The notes: a model not told the origin generated them from the letters alone. A DNA stretch of 64,000 bases from Hyphomicrobium sp. LHD-15 (GCF_031157355.1 NZ_JAVIFT010000005.1:62001-126000); one strand, 5' to 3'; numbered from the stretch's first letter, positions 1-9,136 are shown. Numbers and translations: made by a program.

Positions 1-192
1 GCCGAGCAGCAACCACACGATCAACGCGTTGGTGTGCAACATGCGCACGATGTTGAACGGCAGCACGTCCGATAGAGTGTTCGGAAAGATGTAGATCCAG
101 CCGGCCAGCAGCCCACCCGAGACCTGCACGATAAACAGCCCTATCGCCACGACGAAATAGGCAAGGGCGATCTTCTGCGTCTGATATTTCAT
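1..192 (-). CDS. norB: Nitric oxide reductase large subunit NorB, N-terminal part
   Basis: Partial gene, cut by the window edge; only the first 64 codons are present. The protein begins MKYQTQKIALAYF and continues into a first membrane helix followed by FNIVRMLHTNALIVWLLLG, which matches the start of cytochrome-c-dependent nitric oxide reductase subunit B, including a histidine typical of the heme-copper oxidase fold. NorB with NorC reduces 2 NO to N2O at the cytoplasmic membrane in denitrification. It lies directly downstream of norC on the same strand with a 26-bp gap, the usual norCB order. Family identity is secure; anything beyond the N-terminus cannot be judged. Confidence 0.88.
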   Translation of the reverse strand, partial: MKYQTQKIALAYFVVAIGLFIVQVSGGLLAGWIYIFPNTLSDVLPFNIVRMLHTNALIVWLLLG

Positions 193-218
193 TTGCTCTT
201 TTCTCCCGTGCGTCCGCG

Positions 219-671
219 TCAGCCGGAATCTTTCGGTGGCCAGCCCTGTCTGTCGGTCTTGTCGGCCCATATCAGGAAGTCGCTGAGGGCTCGGATGTCT
301 TCGTCCGACAGGTGGAAACGGGGCATCTGCCGGCGACCTTGAATCCCGGTCGGCTGCGCCTCGATCCAGCCCTTGAGTGCCTGGAAGGCGTCGTCAGGAG
401 AATTGAGCACGCCCCATCGCGTCATGACGTTTCCGACTTCAGGCGCGAAATACGCGCCCTCGCCATGCAGCGTGTGGCAGTTGATGCAGGCGTTGGCCTC
501 CCACACGCGTTTGCCGCGTGCGACGGAGTCGGTGAGCGGCATGGCCGCGGTCGATTTGGTGACGATGTAGTAGTGGCTATGGGCTGTCAGCCCGACAAAA
601 ATCAGAATGAAGAACAGCGACCCGCCATAGAAAATATTTCGGGCCATGGCTTTCGACATGACTTCGCGCAT
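219..671 (-). CDS. norC: Nitric oxide reductase cytochrome c subunit NorC
   Basis: 150-residue membrane-anchored c-type cytochrome that passes electrons to NorB. An N-terminal membrane anchor spans about residues 13-30. The single heme site CINCH is at 62-66, followed by the typical LHGEGAYFAPEVGN segment, and a Met in RRQMPRFH is the likely distal ligand. The ATG at 671 was chosen over an upstream open stretch because GGGAGG lies about 9 nt before it and the resulting length matches the family. It is followed by norB in the same operon. A weak FNR/NnrR-like TTGAC-N4-GCTAA lies at 736-749, about 65 bp upstream, but its right half-site is imperfect. Confidence 0.93.
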   Translation of the reverse strand: MREVMSKAMARNIFYGGSLFFILIFVGLTAHSHYYIVTKSTAAMPLTDSVARGKRVWEANACINCHTLHGEGAYFAPEVGNVMTRWGVLNSPDDAFQALKGWIEAQPTGIQGRRQMPRFHLSDEDIRALSDFLIWADKTDRQGWPPKDSG

Positions 672-1016
672 TTCGTGTTGCCTCCCGCCGAGGGTCTGGA
701 AGTGCAATCTCTGACGCGAAACGGCCGGGCGGCTCTTGACGAAAGCTAAGCGGTTAAGAGATTCAGCAGGCATCATGGTCAATGTGCGGATACACGACGC
801 CAATTGAGCCGGTCAGGCGCGGGCTACTTAGGTATGCGGCGCGGCGTGGTCAGGATCGGCGCTGAGGCACCTGCAAAGAGCGCGAAGGTCGGGTCGACAC
901 GCGTGCCCAAGGCGCGTTTCTGTCTGGTGTTCAGCAAGCGAATCGCTTGTTGTGTAGAATTGCTGATAATCCGTGCGCGTTGAATTCACCGCTTTGGGGG
1001 ATTACGTTGACGCGCC

Positions 1017-3317
1017 TTGTTTTCCGGTTTTTTTTTGCTCGCTCTCTTTGCGGCAGGCGGCTCTGTGTTGCTGCCGGCGTCACCCGCTACGGCAGGCTGC
1101 ACCATGACCGGCACCCATCAGGAGTGCACGGGCGCTGCGGACGGCACGCAGCTGACGCTCGGTGACTCGAGTGTCGTCAGCTCGATCCACATTCACGATC
1201 TCACCCAAACCTTCATCGCACTCGCCGGGTGCGCCATCGATCTCTACCACGTCAGCGGTGTGGGCTCGCTCTCGATCGACGTGAACTCAGGTTCCTTCGG
1301 CATCGAGTCCGTCCAGTATGGATTGACCGCCACGGTCACGACCGGGCCGGGCAGCGTCACCATCGGCAATATCGGCTCAGTGACATCCGGATCGACGCAT
1401 GCAGCCATCTATGGCGAAACGCGCGGCGGTGGTGCGCTCAACATCACGACCAATGGTGACCTTTCCGGCGGCCTCTATGGAATCTGGGCAAAGACGTCCA
1501 ATTCATCCGGTACCGCTGGCGTCATCTCCGTCATTTCAAACGGCGGAGACATCTCGGGCACGACGTACGGCATCCTGGTCGACACGCCGACGGCGTCGCA
1601 CGTGACGATCAACGGCGGATCGGTCTACGGCGGCGACACAGGCATCACTTTCAGCACGCGAAGCTCCGGAACCATCACCAACTACGGCACGATCTCCGGC
1701 GGCGCCTACGCGATCACCATGGATGACGACGACGACACCATCAACAACTACGGCGTGATCCGGGGCAACGTCTTCATGTCTCATGGAGACGACGTCTTCA
1801 ATAACTCCCAATCGGGAACCGTCGAATCCGCCTCGAGCCTCGCCGTCGAGACGTTTGTAAACCGCGGCATCCTTTCGCCGGGCGGCGCCAGCGTTCAGAC
1901 GACACAGTTCTCCGGCGACCTCAATCAGACGAGCACCGGCCGATATCTGGTCTCACTAGCCGAAAGCAGCGGATCGGTGACAGCCGACAGGATAGATATC
2001 TCCGGCAACGCGACACTGGCAGGAACCGTCGTCGTCCAGACGTCGGGAAATCTCGGGGCTTCCGGATCGATCGTCATCGCCTCGTCGGATGGCGACCTCA
2101 CCAACAACCTCGGCGCAGTCCGTCGCAGCGGCGGATACGCCTACACGCTATCGGCGACCTACGGCGCCACGGATTACCTCACGCTCAATTGGCTGCTGGC
2201 ACCGGGCGGCGTAGTCGATACCGTCAACGAGACAGGCAGTGCTGCCCCCAACCAGCAGGCAACGGCCGCGCATCTCGATCGCATTGCCGAGGGCGGCGGT
2301 GGCACGCAAACCTTCGACGACATGGTGAGCGACGTCGCCAGCATGACGTCCGGGCAGGCCCAACAGGCGGTCGAGAGGCTCAGTCCTGAGCATTACGCAC
2401 AGCGCATGACGGATACCTCGCAATCCTACTTGGCGTTCGTGAATTCGGCGATGAGCTGCCCCACGCTGGAGCAGAACCCCGGCTTCATCCAAGAGGGCCA
2501 GTGCTATTGGGCCAAGGTCGGCGGACGGCAATTAGGCTGGGACAAAACCGATCGCAACGTCGGCGGCGACGAGGAGGCCTGGACGATGTCGGGCGGCGTG
2601 CAGGTCGCTTTGCGGGACGAATGGCGCCTCGGCTTCGCGGGATCCTACGAACACTCGAATGTATCGACCAACAACAGCGCCGCGACGGAAACCGATCGCG
2701 CGCAGGGCGCCGTGATCCTCAAGAACCGGTGGGATACGGTGAGCTTCGCCGCCACGGCGTTCGTGGGTTACGGCTGGTCCGACACCCAGCGTCACATCGG
2801 TTTCGGCGGACTTGGCACCGCTGAGAGCGACAATCAGATGTGGTACGCAGGCACCCAGGTAAGGCTCAGCCAGCTCTTCGAGCAGGCGGGCGGCTGGTAC
2901 GTCAAGCCGATGATCGACCTCAACGCGACACGGCTCCAGACCGAGGACTTCCGTGAGCATGGCGCGGGCGCTGCGAACCTCGCAGTCCAGGGTGACTCGA
3001 CATGGGTGCTGACGGCGAGCCCCGCGCTCGAAATCGGCGCCGAGATGCGGGCCGGCGGCCTGGTCCTTCGACCGTTCGTGCGGGTCGGCGCCACGTTCTT
3101 CCAGGACGCCGTCTATGAAACGACCGCAAGCTTCATCTCTGCTCCGGGAACATCCTTCACGATCGGGAGCGAGTTCGACAAGCACTACCTCGACCTAGCT
3201 GTCGGCGTGGACGTGCTCAACGCCGCAGGCGTGGATGTGAAGCTCACATACGATGGGCGCTTTTCAGAGCACTCCGACATGCATGCCGGTGGCATAAAGG
3301 CGGCGTTACCTTTTTAA
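1017..3317 (+). CDS. Autotransporter (beta-helical passenger plus outer-membrane barrel)
   Basis: About 766 residues. The N-terminal part ends in a signal-peptidase-like ASPATA-GC. It is followed by Gly/Thr/Ser-rich beta-strand repeats (ITTNGDLSGGLYGIW, ISNGGDISGTTYGI, ITNYGTISGGAYAIT) typical of a right-handed beta-helix passenger. The last ~280 residues are a beta-barrel with alternating aromatic strands and a terminal Phe (KAALPF), the classic autotransporter C-terminus. The start is uncertain. In this frame only a TTG at 1017 is available, with no basic N-region and the GGGGGA site 15 nt away. A TTG at 1007 is well placed after GGGGGA (996-1001) but runs out of frame across nine Ts at 1028-1036; with eight Ts it would give an orthodox signal peptide. 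The passenger's target is unknown. Confidence 0.75.
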   Translation: MFSGFFLLALFAAGGSVLLPASPATAGCTMTGTHQECTGAADGTQLTLGDSSVVSSIHIHDLTQTFIALAGCAIDLYHVSGVGSLSIDVNSGSFGIESVQYGLTATVTTGPGSVTIGNIGSVTSGSTHAAIYGETRGGGALNITTNGDLSGGLYGIWAKTSNSSGTAGVISVISNGGDISGTTYGILVDTPTASHVTINGGSVYGGDTGITFSTRSSGTITNYGTISGGAYAITMDDDDDTINNYGVIRGNVFMSHGDDVFNNSQSGTVESASSLAVETFVNRGILSPGGASVQTTQFSGDLNQTSTGRYLVSLAESSGSVTADRIDISGNATLAGTVVVQTSGNLGASGSIVIASSDGDLTNNLGAVRRSGGYAYTLSATYGATDYLTLNWLLAPGGVVDTVNETGSAAPNQQATAAHLDRIAEGGGGTQTFDDMVSDVASMTSGQAQQAVERLSPEHYAQRMTDTSQSYLAFVNSAMSCPTLEQNPGFIQEGQCYWAKVGGRQLGWDKTDRNVGGDEEAWTMSGGVQVALRDEWRLGFAGSYEHSNVSTNNSAATETDRAQGAVILKNRWDTVSFAATAFVGYGWSDTQRHIGFGGLGTAESDNQMWYAGTQVRLSQLFEQAGGWYVKPMIDLNATRLQTEDFREHGAGAANLAVQGDSTWVLTASPALEIGAEMRAGGLVLRPFVRVGATFFQDAVYETTASFISAPGTSFTIGSEFDKHYLDLAVGVDVLNAAGVDVKLTYDGRFSEHSDMHAGGIKAALPF

Positions 3318-3324
3318 CGGCGCC

Positions 3325-4098
3325 TTATAGGCCCCCGACGCCCGATCGGGGGTAGCTCCGCACGACCTCCCAGGCCACCTGCTGCATCTTCGCTGCAAGC
3401 GCTTCGGACGGAGCATTCTTGTAAGGGCCCAGCCGCCGCGGAAGCCCTTCGGGGCTCCGCTTGTAGATCGTGGCGAAATGGACCATCGTCACGAAATACT
3501 TGCCGACATCGGTGAGGTGAATGTCGTCGGCGAAGAGATCGCCCATCGCGCCGAGATCGGGAACGCGCCCCGCCGCGATTTCATCATGCAGCTTGGCCAG
3601 GGCCTGACCCGCCGGAACGATCAGCATGTCCGGCGTACCGGGTTTGCGCGCACCGTTGACGGCGTCGACAATCCCCTCCCAGCGCGACAGGTCGTCATCG
3701 AGACGTTTGCGCCAGAGCGCATCGTCTCCATCGCGGTTGTGCCACGTCTCGTAGAGATACACCTGCGCCTTCGGATTGGCCGATACCGCAAGCTCGTACC
3801 AGCGCAGCGCATAGCCGTTTGAGTCATTGTATTCGATCTGATCCTTGAGCGGGATCGCCTCGGTAATGACGACGGCGCCATAGGCTCCGGACGCGAGCGA
3901 AACGCGCCCGTCTTTTCCTTGCCCGTTCGCAGAGTCGGTCCAGCTCACCTTGAGCGGCGCCCCGTTAATAATCTGGAAATCGACGCGGCTTTCGATCTTG
4001 GCCGCCCTCACTGAGATCGCAAGCATCTCCGGCACGGCCGGACTGACGAGGCTATGGCCGATGAAAAACACCGAAAGAGAAAGCGCCTGAAGGACCAT
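3325..4098 (-). CDS. SGNH-hydrolase-like protein
   Basis: 257 residues with FFIGHSLVS near the N-terminus, equivalent to the GDSL/GNSL nucleophile block of SGNH hydrolases, and DDIHLTDVGKY near the C-terminus, matching the DxxH catalytic block. The central region contains YETWHNRDGDD, reminiscent of related putative esterases. The ATG at 4098 is preferred because GAGGTG lies 6 nt upstream; a GTG three codons earlier has no spacing for a site. It converges on the autotransporter gene, with 7 bp between them. The substrate cannot be inferred; acyl-esterase activity is the family expectation. Confidence 0.7.
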   Translation of the reverse strand: MVLQALSLSVFFIGHSLVSPAVPEMLAISVRAAKIESRVDFQIINGAPLKVSWTDSANGQGKDGRVSLASGAYGAVVITEAIPLKDQIEYNDSNGYALRWYELAVSANPKAQVYLYETWHNRDGDDALWRKRLDDDLSRWEGIVDAVNGARKPGTPDMLIVPAGQALAKLHDEIAAGRVPDLGAMGDLFADDIHLTDVGKYFVTMVHFATIYKRSPEGLPRRLGPYKNAPSEALAAKMQQVAWEVVRSYPRSGVGGL

Positions 4099-4428
4099 GG
4101 ATCGCACCTCGGCCTGAGTTTGGATAGTGAAGGGTTTTAAAATTGAGAGCTTCGAGATTGAGCGTCAAAGCACGACGAACGCTACGCACATTGTCATCCC
4201 ACCTTCAAACACGCCCCGTGTCCACAGCTTCGTCCGTCTATGCTGAACGCGCATATCGCAGCCGCCGTTCGCGAATCTCGTTGCCGACCAGGCACGCAGG
4301 CCCAACCCCAATCGTCTTGTCACCGCGCCGTCGCCAAACCGTGACCGCCCCGTCGCAAACCGCTGCTAGCCAAATACGGATGTGCGGCGTCTCGGGGCCG
4401 CGACGGGCGTGCGCCGGGGGGCGCGAGG
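4099..4428. other. Intergenic region between divergent genes
   Basis: 330 bp between the minus-strand SGNH gene and the plus-strand GT39 operon. It must hold both promoters, but I see no convincing operator or hairpin. Open frames through it have no ribosome binding sites or recognisable motifs. Confidence 0.5.
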
Positions 4429-5967
4429 ATGGATCTGCAGCAGGAATACGCAAACCGGAGGCCTGCCGATACGCAAAGCGCACGCGAGCGGATCGAGCAC
4501 GTTGTCGGCTCAGGAAACTTCCTGACGTTTCTCGCGCTGCTCGCGTTCATCACCGCCTTCCGCCTTGCAACTCTCGCCGTCAACGGCACCGACCTCTACA
4601 TGGACGAAGCCCAATACTGGGCGTGGTCCCTGGAGCCCGCACTCGGCTATTTCTCGAAGCCGCCGTTCATTGCCTGGATCATCCACGGCGCCACAAGCGT
4701 ATGCGGCGACAGCGAAGCCTGCATCCGGTTGCCGTCCGTCGCATTGCACGGCGCGACCGCGATCTTGATTTATCTCATCGGCTGGCGGCTCTATTCCGCC
4801 GAGGTCGGCTTTTGGGCAGGCCTCGGATACGCACTCCTACCTGCGGTCTCGCTATCGAGCGGCATCATCTCGACCGATGTGCCATTGCTGGCCGCTTGGG
4901 CACTCGCGCTGTTCGCCTTTGCCGGCCTCATGCAGGCGCCGAGCTGGAGCAGCGCACTCTTGCTTGCACTCGCACTTGGCGTCGGCCTCAACGCCAAATA
5001 TGCGATGGCCTACTTTTTCGCCTGCGCGGCGATCTATTTCGTCATTGTCCCGGAACGTCGCACACGACTGCTGCAGCCCCACCTGTGGCTCGCTCTCGTG
5101 GGCGGGATCGTCCTGATCGTCCCAAACCTTCTCTGGAATGTTGAAAACGGCTTCGTGACGGTCTCGCACACGGCCGAGAACGCAAACTGGCGCGGCGTTC
5201 CGTTCCACCCCGGCAAAGCCGCCGAGTTCATCATCGCCCAGTTCGGCGTATTCGGCCCGATCCTGTTCGGCGCGTTGATCGCGATCCTCTGGCGCCTGTC
5301 CAAACGCCGGCAGAAAGCCTCCGCCGCCGACAAGCTTCTGCTGGCCTTCTCCGTGCCGATCCTCGCAGCCGTCACGGCGCAGGCCTTTGCCTCGCGCGCG
5401 CACGCCAATTGGGCCGCCCCCGCTTATGTCGCCGCCGTCGTCCTGGTGACAGCCGTCATGATCCGCGACCGCGCGTGGGTCTGGATGCGGGCCTCCTTCG
5501 CGATCCATGCCACCGTCGCGGTGCTGCTCGCCCTCGCAACCTGGCAGGCTGGGCACCTCGCACTGCCTCTCGTCGGCGATCCGTTCGCGCGCACCCTCGG
5601 CAATCGCGAGCTCGCAGCCGTTGTGAAAGAAGAACTGGCGAAATCTGCAACCAAAGATCGCCCGATCAAAACCGTGCTGACCGACGATCGCGATATCGCG
5701 GCCGCCCTCGCCTACTACGGTCGCGACATTGCGGTGCCGGTGCTGTCCTGGCGCGAAGGCCCAGCGCCCCGCAATCATTTCGAGATCGCAAAGCCGTTCT
5801 CGGCTTCGGCGCCGCAGCCGGTTCTGCTCGTCTCGCTTCGCGCGGCCTCTCCCGTGGTGAAACGCTTCGGCTCGGCTTCGCCCGCCCACTCCCGCGAAGT
5901 TTCCGCCGGACGGCACAGCACCCGCACGCTTTACCTCGTAATGCTCGATCGCTTCCAGGAAAGGTGA
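4429..5967 (+). CDS. GT39 (ArnT/Rgt-like) membrane glycosyltransferase
   Basis: 512-residue polytopic protein of the PMT/ArnT superfamily, enzymes that move a sugar from a polyprenyl-phosphate donor to lipid A or protein on the periplasmic face. The first extracytoplasmic loop carries MDEAQYWAW (Asp59-Glu60), the expected catalytic acidic motif. Roughly a dozen hydrophobic helices follow, then a soluble C-terminal segment. It is first in a four-gene operon with PAP2, GT2 and LAB_N genes; that company points to lipid A as acceptor. The transferred sugar is not visible from sequence; mannose or galacturonate are candidates. The ATG follows GCGAGG very closely. Confidence 0.82.
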   Translation: MDLQQEYANRRPADTQSARERIEHVVGSGNFLTFLALLAFITAFRLATLAVNGTDLYMDEAQYWAWSLEPALGYFSKPPFIAWIIHGATSVCGDSEACIRLPSVALHGATAILIYLIGWRLYSAEVGFWAGLGYALLPAVSLSSGIISTDVPLLAAWALALFAFAGLMQAPSWSSALLLALALGVGLNAKYAMAYFFACAAIYFVIVPERRTRLLQPHLWLALVGGIVLIVPNLLWNVENGFVTVSHTAENANWRGVPFHPGKAAEFIIAQFGVFGPILFGALIAILWRLSKRRQKASAADKLLLAFSVPILAAVTAQAFASRAHANWAAPAYVAAVVLVTAVMIRDRAWVWMRASFAIHATVAVLLALATWQAGHLALPLVGDPFARTLGNRELAAVVKEELAKSATKDRPIKTVLTDDRDIAAALAYYGRDIAVPVLSWREGPAPRNHFEIAKPFSASAPQPVLLVSLRAASPVVKRFGSASPAHSREVSAGRHSTRTLYLVMLDRFQER

Positions 5968-5970
5968 GCC

Positions 5971-6765
5971 ATGTTGGCCTCAAACCCCTATGCCCCCGAG
6001 GAAACCAAATTCCGGCGCGAGTTTCTGATCGGCGCGGCTGCCCTGACGATCCCGCTCGGCGTCATCCTCGTCTTCAATCCCGACATCGACCTCGCGCTCT
6101 CGACCGCATTTTGGGAAATGTGCCCGGGGTCATCCGCCGGACGCCCCTGGTGCGCGACCGAGACCATCACCACGGCGCGCGAGATTTTCATGGGGCTCTT
6201 CGCCGTCGTCGCATTCGCGACGCTCATCGCCACCGCCCGAGTGTTGATCGAGAAACGCCGTTGGTTCGGGCTCGATCAGGCGCGCTGCCTGTTCATGATC
6301 GCCGTGCTCGTCATGGGACCCGGCGTCGTCGCCAATCTCGTGTTCAAGGACAACATGGGCCGCGCACGGCCGCGCGACATCGTTGAGTTCGGCGGCAGCA
6401 AGGCCTTTACGCCTCCGCTCATCCCGTCTCGCGAATGTCCGCGCAACTGCTCGTTCATCAGCGGCGAGGCCTCATCGATCTACGCAGCCTTCTTCGCGCT
6501 CGCGCTGCTGATCCCCCAATACCGGATCGCATTGCTGATAAGCGGCGTCGCGGCGGGAACGTTGGCGGGCATCGTGCGCATCATACAGGGCGCGCATTTT
6601 CTGAGTGACGTGCTGTTTGCGGGCGTCTTCATGGCCATCACGGTCGGCCTGCTTCACATCGCCTGCATCGGTCTTTGGCGCGATCCCGAACGCATCCGAA
6701 GCGCAATCGCCGCAACATTCCTGCCGCTTATGCGGGCCGGCAACCTCGCGCGAGGCCGCGGATGA
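5971..6765 (+). CDS. PAP2-family phosphatase (LpxE/LpxF-like)
   Basis: 264-residue membrane phosphatase. Motif 1 is KDNMGRARP (126-134) and motif 3 is R203-IIQGAH209-FLSD213, both good matches to the type 2 phosphatidic acid phosphatase signature. Motif 2 reads SFISGEASS (161-169), with Glu where PSGH normally has His. Six hydrophobic helices are apparent. In this operon it most likely removes the 1- or 4'-phosphate of lipid A, freeing a position for the sugar added by the GT39 protein; that role is inferred. The start is 3 bp after the GT39 stop, with AAGG overlapping that stop codon. Confidence 0.8.
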   Translation: MLASNPYAPEETKFRREFLIGAAALTIPLGVILVFNPDIDLALSTAFWEMCPGSSAGRPWCATETITTAREIFMGLFAVVAFATLIATARVLIEKRRWFGLDQARCLFMIAVLVMGPGVVANLVFKDNMGRARPRDIVEFGGSKAFTPPLIPSRECPRNCSFISGEASSIYAAFFALALLIPQYRIALLISGVAAGTLAGIVRIIQGAHFLSDVLFAGVFMAITVGLLHIACIGLWRDPERIRSAIAATFLPLMRAGNLARGRG

Positions 6766-7613
6766 CGGCAAACCCCATCCACGACCACGACAAACACGCG
6801 CGCCCGAGCGAAGGCACACTCCCGGCCGACGCAATCGCCGTCGTCATTCCGGCCTTGAACGAAGCGGGAAACATCGGCGGTTTGATCCGCGAAACCATCG
6901 CCTGCATACCGGCTTATGCGTTGCGCGAAATCGTCGTCGTCGATGACGGCAGCGACGACGCGACAGCCGCCGAGATCCAGGCGCTGCTAGCAACGGTCCC
7001 GAAGCTTCGCTATCTCCGCCATGCCCGCCGCGCCGGACAAAGCGCCGCCGTTCGAACGGGAGTGCGCGCTGCGTCGGCGCCGCTGATCGCCACCATGGAC
7101 GGCGACGGGCAGAACGACCCGCACGACATCCCCGCTCTCGTCGCGCTTCTTCACCGCCTCGCCCCCGCGGATGTAGCCTTGGCCGGCGGTGTGCGCACCA
7201 CGCGTCGCGCCGAATCCTCGAAGCGCATCGCCTCGAAGTTCGCGAACTGGCTGCGCGACGCGATCCTCCGCGATGAGTGCCCCGACACCGGCTGCGGCAT
7301 CAAGGTGTTCCGCCGCGACGTCTTCATCGATCTTCCGTATTTCTCGGGGATGCACCGCTATCTACCCGCGCTGTTCCAGGCGTATGGGCACGGCGCTGTC
7401 TACCACCCCGTCAACGACCGGCCGCGCCGCGCCGGGACCTCGAAGTACACCAACTTCGGGCGCGCCCTGATCGGCATCTACGACCTGATCGGCGTGCGAT
7501 GGCTGATCAAGCGTACAGCGCTTCCGAACACCGGCACCTCGGTCCGCCGTCCGGCCCCCGAAGGTCTCACCGCTCACACACAGAATGAGGAACGCCTGTG
7601 GTTGCAAAACTGA
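6762..7613 (+). CDS. GT2 polyprenyl-phosphate sugar transferase (DPM1/RgtE-like)
   Basis: 283 residues with the GT-A fold landmarks VVIPALNEAGNIG, VVVDDGSDD and the DxD-like MDGDGQNDP, as in dolichol-phosphate-mannose-synthase-type enzymes. No C-terminal membrane helices are evident. Such proteins charge a polyprenyl phosphate with a sugar from a nucleotide donor, supplying GT39 enzymes. The ATG at 6762 overlaps the PAP2 stop as ATGA, implying translational coupling. The downstream ManC would supply GDP-mannose, so polyprenyl-phosphomannose is a reasonable but unproven product. Confidence 0.85.
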   Translation: MTANPIHDHDKHARPSEGTLPADAIAVVIPALNEAGNIGGLIRETIACIPAYALREIVVVDDGSDDATAAEIQALLATVPKLRYLRHARRAGQSAAVRTGVRAASAPLIATMDGDGQNDPHDIPALVALLHRLAPADVALAGGVRTTRRAESSKRIASKFANWLRDAILRDECPDTGCGIKVFRRDVFIDLPYFSGMHRYLPALFQAYGHGAVYHPVNDRPRRAGTSKYTNFGRALIGIYDLIGVRWLIKRTALPNTGTSVRRPAPEGLTAHTQNEERLWLQN

Positions 7614-7936
7614 TTGCGTGGTGGAACGCGCTCTCTCCGGCGGAGCTGATGTGGCTGACGATTGGCCTCATCGGCCAGGTGATGTTCTCGGCGCGCTGGC
7701 TCATTCAATGGTTCGTAACAGAGAAATCCCGGCGCTCCACGATGCCGGAAACCTTCTGGTACCTGAGCCTGCTGGGCGGCCTGATGGTGTTCGCCTACGG
7801 CCTTCACCGCCTGGATCCGGTCATCATTCTTGGCCAGTTCGGCGTGCTGATCTATGCGCGCAACCTGTTCTTCATTCGCAAGGAAAAGAAGGAACTCGAT
7901 CCTCTTTCAGGCTCCGCTGCGCCGGCCGGCCGTTGA
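7598..7936 (+). CDS. LAB_N-domain small membrane protein
   Basis: 112 residues with three hydrophobic segments, of the family named after the N-terminal domain of some lipid-A-disaccharide synthases (LAB_N). Diagnostic stretches are GQVMFSARWLIQWFVTEK, PETFWYLSLLGG and QFGVLIYARNLFFI. In rhizobia a small membrane protein of this general kind works with the RgtE-type GT2 enzyme; the same pairing is likely here. It starts with GTG at 7598, overlapping the GT2 gene by 16 bp with AGGAA upstream. It is the last gene of the lipid A operon. Confidence 0.85.
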   Translation: MVAKLIAWWNALSPAELMWLTIGLIGQVMFSARWLIQWFVTEKSRRSTMPETFWYLSLLGGLMVFAYGLHRLDPVIILGQFGVLIYARNLFFIRKEKKELDPLSGSAAPAGR

Positions 7937-8047
7937 AGCCCGGCATGATTGTCATTCACCCGTCACACGGCTCCCCGAAATAGGCGGAACCAATTCCAAT
8001 CCGAGCGCGCTTTTCACAAGCGAGCCGGCAAGCTCCACAGGCGCCCC

Positions 8048-8968
8048 ATGACCCAGCAAGACGAACTTTCCGAGAGAATGAAGGCCGAGCTGCTCGACAG
8101 CATCGACGAGGAGCTTGAGCTGGAACTCGACGATGAGCGCCTGTCCGGCCCTCAAACCATCGCGGACAACGGCACCGAAGCCGACAGCATCAAGCGGCGC
8201 ACCTACTTCAAGGAGCTGTTCCGTCTGCAGCGCGAACTGGTCAAGCTGCAAGACTGGGTCGTCAAGGAGAAGCTCAAGGTCGTCGTCATCTTCGAAGGCC
8301 GCGACGCGGCCGGAAAAGGCGGTGTGATCAAGCGCATCACCCAGCGGCTCAATCCCCGCGTCTGTCGCGTCGCCGCGCTTCCCGCGCCCAACGAACGCGA
8401 ACGCACGCAATGGTATTTCCAGCGCTACGTCAGCCACCTTCCCGCGGCGGGCGAGATCGTCCTGTTCGACCGCAGCTGGTACAATCGCGCCGGCGTCGAG
8501 CGCGTGATGGGCTTTTGCAGTGAAGCCGACGTGGAAGAGTTCTTCCGATCCGTGCCCGAGTTCGAGCGCATGCTGGTCCGCTCCGGCATCATTCTGGTGA
8601 AGTACTGGTTCTCGATAACCGACGACGAACAGAACTTCCGCTTCGGCATGCGCATCCACGATCCGCTGAAGCAGTGGAAACTATCGCCGATGGACCTCGA
8701 ATCCCGCCGCCGTTGGGAGGCCTATACGAAAGCCAAGGAGGCGATGCTCGAGCGGACCCACATCCCGGAAGCCCGCTGGTGGGTTGTGGAAGCCGACGAC
8801 AAGAAGCGCGCGCGCCTCAACTGCATCAGCCACCTGCTGACCCAGATCCCTTACCAGGAGGTCGACCGCACCGACATCGTCCTTCCCGAGCGCGTCCATA
8901 ACCCGGACTATTCCCGCACCCCGGTCCCGGACGAGCTGTATGTGCCGGATCTCTACGACGAGGATTAA
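8048..8968 (+). CDS. ppk2: Polyphosphate kinase 2
   Basis: 306 residues. PPK2 enzymes use polyphosphate to phosphorylate nucleoside mono- or diphosphates. Walker A is GRDAAGKG (84-91) and the lid/Walker B region is EIVLFDRSWYNR (136-147), with VMGFC just after, all standard for single-domain PPK2. The acidic N-terminus (DEELELELDDE) is also common. The ATG at 8048 gives the family length; an in-frame upstream extension lacks a ribosome site. It lies between the lipid A operon and manC but is probably a separate unit. Confidence 0.93.
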   Translation: MTQQDELSERMKAELLDSIDEELELELDDERLSGPQTIADNGTEADSIKRRTYFKELFRLQRELVKLQDWVVKEKLKVVVIFEGRDAAGKGGVIKRITQRLNPRVCRVAALPAPNERERTQWYFQRYVSHLPAAGEIVLFDRSWYNRAGVERVMGFCSEADVEEFFRSVPEFERMLVRSGIILVKYWFSITDDEQNFRFGMRIHDPLKQWKLSPMDLESRRRWEAYTKAKEAMLERTHIPEARWWVVEADDKKRARLNCISHLLTQIPYQEVDRTDIVLPERVHNPDYSRTPVPDELYVPDLYDED

Positions 8969-9085
8969 CCTCGGAACGGATCGGTCCACCCGCGAATGTC
9001 TGGGCAGAAAACAAGATTGCCTGACATTCAACCTGTAGTAACCCTGACAAAATCTATATTGTTTGAGCGACCCATTCCCTTGTAA

Positions 9086-9099
9086 GTCCAAATTTGGAC
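9086..9099. promoter_or_regulatory. 14-bp perfect palindrome upstream of manC
   Basis: GTCCAAATTTGGAC is a perfect inverted repeat ending 37 bp before the manC ATG, in an otherwise AT-rich intergenic stretch (9040-9100). Position and symmetry suit a dimeric repressor operator; the regulator is unknown. Confidence 0.4.
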
Positions 9100-9136
9100 G
9101 GCAGCGTTTTTCGCACACCCAGAGGGGGGATCGCCT

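Noticed and set aside
736-749. FNR/NnrR site for norCB (TTGACGAAAGCTAA)
   Set aside because: Only one half-site matches; position is right but similarity is too weak to call.
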